This document shows, in pieces, positions 8,055 to 13,370 of a DNA stretch of 13,370 bases (positions within the stretch are counted from its first letter, which is position 1; each line of letters opens with the position of its first letter). Origin of the DNA: Candidatus Omnitrophota bacterium. Lineage in GTDB: Bacteria > Omnitrophota > Gorgyraeia > Gygaellales > Profunditerraquicolaceae. A program made the position numbers and the translations under genes. Where the stretch lies: assembly GCA_016867005.1 (NCBI GenBank), contig VGKM01000019.1, forward strand, positions 1 to 13,370, written 5' to 3'. Under the pieces are notes generated by a model. That model saw only the letters and a program-made list of their open reading frames with translations, was not told the DNA's origin and searched no databases.

Positions 8055-8751
8055 CTCTATTTCGGGCCATCATCGCTTCCACTATCCTGAAATCAGTAAT
8101 ATCATCGATATCAAACGACCTGTCTTTAGGCATCAAATACAAAAAGGTATTCTTAAGAAACAGCTTCTTTTTGCCCAATAGAACATCTTTCCACCAGACA
8201 TAAATCGAGGCATTCATATCAAATACTTTTGGCGCTTTCTGTCTTGAATAAAAAACGCCTTTTTTTACAATCCTTACCGCTCCTCTATTATCCAATTCAA
8301 CCATATTAAAATAAGGGTTCCGCTGGGCCTTTGTAACCGAAAAAACATTATCTGCTTTCTTTTTAACCAAAAGCTCAATACTTCTGTCAATATCTTGCGG
8401 CGTTCTCAGGGGTGAAGTAACAAGTAGCAGGACTACGATATCGTATATGGAGCCCTTCTCTTCCAGGAAACGGACTGCGTGCACCAAAACATCAAGGCTA
8501 CTGCTGTTATCGCCGGAAAGCAACCTCGGCCTGACAAACGGCAGTTCAGCATTACATCTTTTTGCCACAGCATGTATCTTTTTATCATCCGATGAAACGA
8601 TAACCCTGTCTATGTACTTTGATAACCTTGCCTGCTCGATCGAATAAGCAATGAGCGGTTTGCCGCAAAGCATCTTGATATTTTTCCCCGGAAGGCCTTT
8701 TGAGCCACCGCGCGCCGGAATAACACATAATATCCTAAAGTTTTTAAACAT
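8038..8751 (-). CDS. neuA: CMP-nonulosonate cytidylyltransferase (NeuA/PtmB/LegF-like)
   Basis: Activates a nonulosonic acid (sialic, legionaminic or related) with CTP to give the CMP-sugar used by the transferase. The 237 residues are the length of a single-domain enzyme, without the esterase domain found in some NeuA proteins. The family signature IPARGGSKGLPGKN (11-24), which binds CTP, is intact. Other expected elements are KPLIAYSIEQA (31-41), VIVSSDD (50-56), the TSPLR segment (112-116), FDMNASIYVW (177-186) and a metal-site region SFDIDDITDF (212-221). The gene's ATG follows the TAA stop of the oxidoreductase with no gap and no ribosome site, so it is probably translated by re-initiation. 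The exact sugar cannot be read from the enzyme; the neighbouring PtmA-like SDR and aminotransferase lean toward a legionaminic-type sugar. A CMP-Kdo synthetase (KdsB) is less likely on motif grounds. Confidence 0.92.
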   Translation of the reverse strand: MFKNFRILCVIPARGGSKGLPGKNIKMLCGKPLIAYSIEQARLSKYIDRVIVSSDDKKIHAVAKRCNAELPFVRPRLLSGDNSSSLDVLVHAVRFLEEKGSIYDIVVLLLVTSPLRTPQDIDRSIELLVKKKADNVFSVTKAQRNPYFNMVELDNRGAVRIVKKGVFYSRQKAPKVFDMNASIYVWWKDVLLGKKKLFLKNTFLYLMPKDRSFDIDDITDFRIVEAMMARNRDDKKN

Positions 8752-9693
8752 TTAATTAATAAGTTTTATGGCCTTGATACCGTCATCAAGCGGAATCGCA
8801 GGCCTTATGCTTCGACGCACCGAACTAATAAATGAATCCATTTCATCGGCATAGGTTTTGTCAATATCAAATAGCGCGCCCCCCTTTAACCTCCTAAACA
8901 AGGAATCTGTTTCTATTTCGAAAGTTTTATTGACGATATCGCACCTTATATAACCTTTACTGCCGTAAATAAATATGCAACGTGTTTTTTCTTTCTTCAG
9001 ATAGTCAAGATGTACGCTGCATATAAACTTATTGAAGCAATATATTCCTTCAAAAAGATCATCTGAATTTATTTTCAGGCCGCTTATTTTCAACTTCGCT
9101 ATTTTCCATGAAACAGGATCGCCAAAAATAAAACGCATGTAGTCAACCTCGTGCGAAAGATCCAGCGAGACGCCTCCGCCTTTTTCCTTAAAAGCACTGT
9201 AACTATCATTATAATCGATGTTATTCCTCCACAGAGGCAGGTACTGGCCGCATTCAATGCGGGAAAAATAGAGTTTGCCTATCGCACCCGAGGAAACGTA
9301 CTTTTTTAGCAGTTTTATCGCCCCTAAAAACCTCAGATTATAGCCCACAAATACCTTTATCCTGTATTTATCGCGTGCCTTAATAAGCGCGTCTACGCCA
9401 TTTAATTTATAAGAAAGAGGCTTTTCGATAAAAAGATTTATCTTCTTTTTTGCTAATTTCAAGGCAGTCGGTATATGTTTATATGTCTCATTGGATATAA
9501 CGGCGAGCTCAAAATCATCTCCGGCTGAATCAATATCACTGATAAATTCCAACTTTCCTGAATTTCTGCCGAATATATCCCGGCATCCCTTCACTTTCGT
9601 ACAAACAGTGACCTTTCTTATTGAACGATTAGCAAGAAGATTGGTTATATGCCGCCTACCGATGGAACCACATCCTACCACAAGCACCTTCAT
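8752..9693 (-). CDS. Gfo/Idh/MocA-family oxidoreductase
   Basis: An NAD(P)-dependent sugar or inositol oxidoreductase. The start is set at ATG 9693 (313 residues), which overlaps the SDR stop as ATGA; a TTG at 9702 would add three residues ahead of the strand that opens the Rossmann fold. Numbered from the ATG, VLVVGCGSIGRRH (3-15) is the dinucleotide-binding loop, LFIEKPLS (87-94) is the family EKP signature with the catalytic Lys, and DLSHEVDYMRF (178-188) is the HxxxD-type active-site helix. The C-terminal alpha/beta domain holds an EKGGGVSLDLSH stretch (170-181) and ends in the usual DGIKAIKLI helix. Oxidoreductases of this family are often found beside PtmA-like SDR and NeuA/NeuB/NeuC genes, where they are thought to help make an amino-sugar precursor. 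The substrate here is not known. Confidence 0.9.
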   Translation of the reverse strand: MKVLVVGCGSIGRRHITNLLANRSIRKVTVCTKVKGCRDIFGRNSGKLEFISDIDSAGDDFELAVISNETYKHIPTALKLAKKKINLFIEKPLSYKLNGVDALIKARDKYRIKVFVGYNLRFLGAIKLLKKYVSSGAIGKLYFSRIECGQYLPLWRNNIDYNDSYSAFKEKGGGVSLDLSHEVDYMRFIFGDPVSWKIAKLKISGLKINSDDLFEGIYCFNKFICSVHLDYLKKEKTRCIFIYGSKGYIRCDIVNKTFEIETDSLFRRLKGGALFDIDKTYADEMDSFISSVRRSIRPAIPLDDGIKAIKLIN

Positions 9694-10451
9694 AATGACC
9701 AACCCCCATCCACTACAATATTGCTGCCCGTAATATAGCTGGATGCATCAGAAGCAAGAAATACTGCGGCACCCACAATATCACCGGGCAAGGCCATCCT
9801 AGAAAGCGGGGTTTTTTTCTCATATTTTTTTACAAATGATTCCGGCTGGTTATTATAAACACCTCCTGGTGAGATAATATTAGCCCTGACATTATGCTTT
9901 CCATAGTAAGATGCGATATACCTGGTAAAAGCTATAACCCCTGCTTTTATTGGGGCGTATGCAGCAGGCATAGTCATCGAAGTACCGTCATAAATACTGA
10001 AGTCAGGAGCTTTAAAGGCGTAAATCGAGCTAAAATTGATGATACTCCCTTTATTTTGCTTCTTCATCATCTCTGCCGCATAACGGCTTGTCAAAAAATA
10101 CCCTCCAAGGTGTCCGGAAATATTCTCTATAAAGGAAGAAAATCTTACTTTTTCAAACCTGTCAGACCAATCTTTTGTCGCAGGATATGCCGTATTTACC
10201 AGTACGTCGATACACCCATACTTATTTTTCAGTTTTTTAAAGCCGTTTACAACCGATCTTTCGGAGGTAATATCTATTTTTACGAATTCGGTATTTCTAA
10301 TATCCGGAACAGGGCTTTTTATATCCGCTATGCAAACTTTTGCGCCGTTTTGAAGAAAACCATAAGCAAGCTCCTTGCCGATTAAACCGCTTCCACCGGT
10401 AATGGCTACCACCTTGCCTGAACAATCGAATATATCGGTGGATTTATCCAC
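9690..10451 (-). CDS. PtmA/FlmA-like SDR oxidoreductase
   Basis: A classical short-chain dehydrogenase/reductase using NAD(P)H. I set the start at GTG 10451 (253 residues): it lies 14 bases after the PIG-L stop and six bases after a strong GGAAGGGG ribosome site, and it removes a 20-residue Arg/Cys-rich leader that no SDR needs and that would overlap the upstream gene. Numbered from the GTG, the cofactor loop is TGGSGLIG (18-25), DITS (60-63) marks the adenine pocket, NTAY (86-89) replaces the common NNAG, and the catalytic residues are Ser141 or Ser142 with Tyr165 and Lys169 (YAPIK). The stretch PDFSIYDGTSMTMPAAYA (149-166), the ISPGGVYNNQPESF segment (193-206) and the VDGG end closely resemble flagellin-modification SDRs such as Campylobacter PtmA, which sit beside cytidylyltransferase PtmB. 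This supports a legionaminic-type role, but the exact reaction is inference. Confidence 0.9.
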   Translation of the reverse strand: MDKSTDIFDCSGKVVAITGGSGLIGKELAYGFLQNGAKVCIADIKSPVPDIRNTEFVKIDITSERSVVNGFKKLKNKYGCIDVLVNTAYPATKDWSDRFEKVRFSSFIENISGHLGGYFLTSRYAAEMMKKQNKGSIINFSSIYAFKAPDFSIYDGTSMTMPAAYAPIKAGVIAFTRYIASYYGKHNVRANIISPGGVYNNQPESFVKKYEKKTPLSRMALPGDIVGAAVFLASDASSYITGSNIVVDGGWSL

Positions 10452-10457
10452 ACGGCA

Positions 10458-10465
10458 CCCCTTCC
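10458..10465 (-). promoter_or_regulatory. Strong ribosome binding site fixing the SDR start at GTG
   Basis: GGAAGGGG on the minus strand follows directly on the TAA stop (10468-10466) of the PIG-L gene and precedes GTG 10451-10449 by six bases. It is the best ribosome site I can see in the window and decides the start of the SDR. Confidence 0.65.
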
Positions 10466-11137
10466 TTAAACAATCTCTTTCAGCAAAATAAAACTTTCGG
10501 CGAACATACACCCTGCGGTAGCGCCCCTAAAGGTAGCAAGCGCTCTAATATTTCTTAAGCTCCTGGGAAAAGGATGTTTCTTCGCTTCGCTTTTATACAG
10601 TTTCATAATTTCCGTCTTTTTCTTCAAAAAATCGGTTATATCAATATAATAATTAGGGGCAAACGCCGTTTCAGGCAAAGAAGGAGCAAATTCTGTTTCG
10701 CTCAATGTTTCCATCATTAAGATCCTTTTTAAGTATGACGACCTGAACCACTTCGTACAGCTTGAGGCGGCATCAAATATTGCCCTATGATCGCTGTGGA
10801 TATCTGACCTGTAAGGAAGAAATAGGGTATCTGGCCTTACCCGGTCAAAAATATTCCGCATCGATGTAACCAACTTGTTTTTCGGTACCGCTTCTACCCC
10901 TGTTGTCGGAAAGCCGAGCCGGAAAACACCGTCAAAACCATACATTTTCGCGACATTCTCTATCTCGCTCTCTCTCTGCCTGCATGACGATACCAAACAG
11001 CCGTGTTTGCCGCGCATTTCAGTCGCAATAAGCCAATAAACCTTTGATTTTTCCTTTTTAAAACGAAGTATACTCCCCCCGCAACCCAGCGTCTCATCAT
11101 CTGGATGAACAGCGACCACTAAAACTTTCCTTTTCAT
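10466..11137 (-). CDS. PIG-L/LmbE-family zinc N-deacetylase
   Basis: A zinc-dependent de-N-acetylase family member; relatives remove acetyl from GlcNAc-phosphatidylinositol, GlcNAc-inositol (MshB), bacillithiol precursors or lipid- and nucleotide-linked amino sugars. The 223 residues match the normal family length. The first metal motif AVHPDDETLGCGG (9-21) gives His11 and Asp14, with Asp13 as general base, and SDIHSDHRAI (111-120) supplies His114 and His117, so the catalytic set looks complete. There is no signal peptide, placing it in the cytoplasm. Its ATG overlaps the NeuC stop as ATGA, and a GGGAG site lies seven bases upstream (11145-11149). It sits between the UDP-sugar 2-epimerase and the PtmA-like SDR, where textbook sialic and legionaminic pathways have no deacetylase, so it probably acts on an N-acetylated sugar of this pathway. 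Whether the substrate is a nucleotide sugar, a free sugar or the nonulosonate is unknown. Confidence 0.92.
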   Translation of the reverse strand: MKRKVLVVAVHPDDETLGCGGSILRFKKEKSKVYWLIATEMRGKHGCLVSSCRQRESEIENVAKMYGFDGVFRLGFPTTGVEAVPKNKLVTSMRNIFDRVRPDTLFLPYRSDIHSDHRAIFDAASSCTKWFRSSYLKRILMMETLSETEFAPSLPETAFAPNYYIDITDFLKKKTEIMKLYKSEAKKHPFPRSLRNIRALATFRGATAGCMFAESFILLKEIV

Positions 11138-12306
11138 CGTATAGCTCCCAGTGGATCAACCTTCCTGAATTCCGCAAAATCAGCAAGCTTCAAATGTTTA
11201 ATTATATTATAAGCCCTTCGGCAGGAATTGCCGTCACCGTAGATATTTTTCAGCCCCTTCAAATTCTTTTTAATGAAATCATCGGACAGGGCTTTTCTTA
11301 TGGCCTCTTTTATATCGGTTACCTCAGAAGAAGAAAATATAACATTCTTCTGCGCTTTTCTGCCCAACATCCGTTTTCCTATATTAATCGCGGGGATTGG
11401 AATTGAAGCTGCTTCAAGTATCCCTGAGCTGGAATTTCCAACCTGAAAGGCGGCATTCCGGTAGACATTTATAAAAATATTCCTTTCCAGCCCCTTAACA
11501 ATCAGAAAATCCTTATCCTGACACAATTCCTCGATCCGTTTAATAAGGGCTCTTGAGCCCGCATCGATATTTGGCAGATTCACGACCGCCGGTACGCCGA
11601 GCGACTTTAAAGAATTCAAGATATTATTAAAATCTGAGACTGTGCGATGCTCGTAATCCATAAGAGGATGAAAAATCACAAGGGCGTATTTCTTAAATGG
11701 TTCCCCGCCTCCGGTCAGTTTCTCAAAAACCTGCCCTTTCGTAAGTATGGGTTCGTGTTTGAATTTATCCAAAGCGCAGCTTCCGATACAGAAAATTCTC
11801 TGCGCAACCTCTCCCATTCTCAATAATCTATTTTTATGTTCCTCGAGAGAGACGAATTTATAAGCGGAAAGCCTGCTAGCCGCATGCCTTACCGGGTTAT
11901 CTATCAGGCCGTCGCAATCGTGGTCTCCGGCAAAAAAATGAGCAGTAGGGATCTTAAGGTATCCTCCAAGCAAGGCAGCAATTATTACGTCTTCTCTGTC
12001 TCCGGCATAAATAATCAGATCAGGAGAAAACCTTTTGACAGAATGAATTGCCCCCTGCATAAGTATAGCAGCTGATTTTATCCTAGCGCTGTCAGTATCA
12101 CTGTCAAGCAAGGTTTCAATTCTGTCCAGTATCTTTAACCCGTCTTGTTCAATATTCTTGACGGTCATACCGTAAGCCGGGCTTAAATGCGCTCCGCTAA
12201 CCATAATCCTCAGATCGATATTTTTATCTTCATTAAGCAGTTTGTATAAATAACTCAGCAGGTCATAATCCGACCTTGAAGACGTAAATGCCAGTATTTT
12301 TTTCAT
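11134..12306 (-). CDS. neuC: Hydrolysing UDP-sugar 2-epimerase (NeuC/LegG-like)
   Basis: Converts a UDP-activated 2-acetamido sugar to the free C2 epimer (ManNAc in the sialic pathway, a 2,4-diacetamido-6-deoxy-mannose in the legionaminic pathway) with release of UDP; the product feeds NeuB/LegI. The 390 residues match the family. The opening is KKILAFTSSRSDYDLL (2-17), where relatives have TGTRADYG-like residues. YAGDRED (100-106) is the conserved active-site loop; HFFAGDHDCDGLIDNPVRHA (123-142) corresponds to the usual HIHGGD/E..GAIDD..RHA element but with clear changes; FHPLMDYE (212-219) matches the HP motif; and VGNSSSGILEAASIPIPAIN (289-308) is the UDP-binding loop. It starts three bases after the aminotransferase stop and overlaps the deacetylase start. 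With an aminotransferase directly upstream, a LegG-like role on a 4-amino-6-deoxy sugar is more likely than plain ManNAc production, though WecB-like activity is not excluded. Confidence 0.9.
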   Translation of the reverse strand: MKKILAFTSSRSDYDLLSYLYKLLNEDKNIDLRIMVSGAHLSPAYGMTVKNIEQDGLKILDRIETLLDSDTDSARIKSAAILMQGAIHSVKRFSPDLIIYAGDREDVIIAALLGGYLKIPTAHFFAGDHDCDGLIDNPVRHAASRLSAYKFVSLEEHKNRLLRMGEVAQRIFCIGSCALDKFKHEPILTKGQVFEKLTGGGEPFKKYALVIFHPLMDYEHRTVSDFNNILNSLKSLGVPAVVNLPNIDAGSRALIKRIEELCQDKDFLIVKGLERNIFINVYRNAAFQVGNSSSGILEAASIPIPAINIGKRMLGRKAQKNVIFSSSEVTDIKEAIRKALSDDFIKKNLKGLKNIYGDGNSCRRAYNIIKHLKLADFAEFRKVDPLGAIR

Positions 12307-12309
12307 TTT

Positions 12310-13370
12310 TTAACCTACTGCCTTTCTTAGCCCTTTAATCACGGCGTTGAGCTCTATTTTAGTAAGGCCGGGGTAAATCGGTAATGAGGCTAATTCTTTT
12401 TTTAAGCGATAGGAATTCTCATAGCTTTTCTTCAGGTTAAAATAATCGAACATAAAGTGGGAAATCGTCGGCCTGGCATCTATACCGCTTCTCTTAAGGC
12501 TATCAATCAGACGGTTCCTCTCTTTAGCGAAAAAAACGAACCTGTGGTATGCGGGAGATGAATTACCGGTATCCGGCAGGGTTATGCCTTCCTTCCCATG
12601 CAGAATTTCGGCGTATAATTTTGCGATATCAGTTCTATATTTAAGCGTTTTGCTCAATCTTTTCATCTGGCTTAACGCGAGCGCGGCCTGAACATCGTTC
12701 ATATTGCAATTCAAGCGAACATGAAAATCAGCCCCGGTTTCAGCCATATAGTCGTAATTCATTAGTGCCCTGATTCTTTCCATGTCCTTTTTATTGTCGG
12801 TACAGACCATACCGCCACTGCCGCCTGTAACGAGCTTAGTAGAGCCGAATGAAAATACCGCGAATCTGCCCTTTTTGCCGATCTTTTCTTCGTAAAATGC
12901 GGCGCCAATTGATACAGCACAATCCTCTATTAAAGGTATACCTATGCTTGATATCCCTGATATATCTTTAACATATCCGCCTAAATAGGGCAGGACTATT
13001 GCTGAAACACTAGCTGTTCTTCTTATCTCTTCCCTAAGAAGATCTATGCTGATATTAACATCAGCATTATCTACATCAATAAAAACAGGTTTTAGGCCAA
13101 GCTCAAGCATGACATTTGCTACTGCAGGACAAACATGTACGGAAGTGGCTACTTTCGAGCCCTTTTTAATCCCGGAGGCCAGCAGGCTTAATTTTAACGC
13201 GCCTGAGCCGCTATTTACGGCTATACAATATTTACGGCCCAAAAAAAGAGAGAAATATTTTTCCAGGCGTTTTACCTCTGTCCCGTGCCCGACGAAATTT
13301 CTTTTCAGTGCCTTCGTGACACTAGATATGTCGTTTTTGGTTATGCAAGGCCTTGAATGAGGTACAAACA
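12310..13370 (-). CDS. DegT/DnrJ/EryC1/StrS sugar aminotransferase, start at the window edge
   Basis: A PLP-dependent aminotransferase that adds an amino group to a keto-sugar nucleotide, as LegC, PseC and ArnB do. The open frame continues from the apparent TTG at 13242 to the right edge without a stop, adding 42 codons that read FVPHSRPCITKNDISSV and then KRNFVGHGTEVKRLEKYF, the standard N-terminal start of this family. The two edge bases read TG, so the true start codon probably lacks only its first base in this window. Visible length is 352 residues, slightly short for ArnB-type enzymes but near complete. NSGSGALKL (51-59 in the extended reading) binds the PLP phosphate, EDCA (148-151) holds the Asp that contacts the PLP ring, and FGSTKLVTGGSGG (174-186) carries the PLP-binding lysine, Lys178. 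The stop is three bases before the NeuC start. Expected role: C4 amination ahead of the NeuC-like step. Substrate is inferred from context. Confidence 0.92.
   Translation of the reverse strand, partial: FVPHSRPCITKNDISSVTKALKRNFVGHGTEVKRLEKYFSLFLGRKYCIAVNSGSGALKLSLLASGIKKGSKVATSVHVCPAVANVMLELGLKPVFIDVDNADVNISIDLLREEIRRTASVSAIVLPYLGGYVKDISGISSIGIPLIEDCAVSIGAAFYEEKIGKKGRFAVFSFGSTKLVTGGSGGMVCTDNKKDMERIRALMNYDYMAETGADFHVRLNCNMNDVQAALALSQMKRLSKTLKYRTDIAKLYAEILHGKEGITLPDTGNSSPAYHRFVFFAKERNRLIDSLKRSGIDARPTISHFMFDYFNLKKSYENSYRLKKELASLPIYPGLTKIELNAVIKGLRKAVG

Noticed and set aside
8038..8751. CMP-Kdo synthetase (KdsB) as an alternative identity for the cytidylyltransferase
   Set aside because: The IPARGGSKGLPGKN signature is of the acylneuraminate type, and NeuC- and PtmA-like neighbours support a nonulosonic acid.
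9894..10385. Plus-strand open frame of 163 codons
   Set aside because: It lies entirely inside the SDR gene, which has a complete motif set on the other strand. The plus-strand product is Cys/Arg/Phe-rich with no recognisable domain or ribosome site.
13046..13360. Plus-strand open frame of 104 codons at the right edge
   Set aside because: It is antisense to the aminotransferase N-terminus, whose family motifs continue to the edge on the minus strand.
1..13370. Mobile element, integron, tRNA, CRISPR array or phage genes
   Set aside because: I found no transposase or integrase motifs, no regularly spaced repeats and no tRNA-like cloverleaf; the space is almost fully occupied by glycan genes.

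Overview
The window is one compact, one-directional surface-glycan gene cluster. Thirteen protein genes lie on the minus strand, so transcription runs from the right edge to the left edge. Genes abut, overlap by a few bases, or are separated by no more than about 14 bases once starts are corrected. There is no gene-free stretch of any size, no convincing plus-strand gene, and no RNA gene, mobile element or CRISPR array. I see no promoter or terminator, so both operon ends lie outside the window. The first gene (right edge) and the last gene (left edge) are both cut by the window.

Upstream block (about 8038-13370): nonulosonic-acid (sialic/legionaminic-acid-like) sugar synthesis. In order of transcription it holds a PLP-dependent sugar aminotransferase (DegT/DnrJ/EryC1/StrS), a NeuC/LegG-type hydrolysing UDP-sugar 2-epimerase, a PIG-L/LmbE-type zinc deacetylase, an SDR oxidoreductase that strongly resembles PtmA/FlmA flagellin-modification proteins, a Gfo/Idh/MocA oxidoreductase, and a NeuA/PtmB/LegF-type CMP-nonulosonate cytidylyltransferase. 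The condensing enzyme (NeuB/LegI) and a dehydratase (LegB-like) are not in the window and would be expected beyond the right edge. The PIG-L deacetylase is not part of the textbook sialic or legionaminic routes and may alter N-acylation.

Downstream block (about 1-8054): assembly, export and decoration. It holds a left-handed-beta-helix (hexapeptide) acyltransferase, a Wzx-type flippase, a 610-residue protein of unrecognised family with a GT-B-like C-terminal half (candidate transferase for the activated sugar), a CatB-type acetyltransferase, a SAM methyltransferase, a NodU/CmcH-type O-carbamoyltransferase and a family 2 glycosyltransferase. Together these predict a glycan containing an activated acidic nine-carbon sugar that is assembled on a lipid carrier, flipped across the inner membrane, and modified by O- or N-acyl, methyl and carbamoyl groups. 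No Wzy polymerase is visible.

Organism: a bacterium with a Wzx-type envelope glycan pathway, probably Gram-negative, with a moderately AT-leaning genome. Nothing fixes the taxon. The style (long co-directional runs with translational coupling and some TTG/GTG starts) would fit an uncultured lineage, but that is only an impression.
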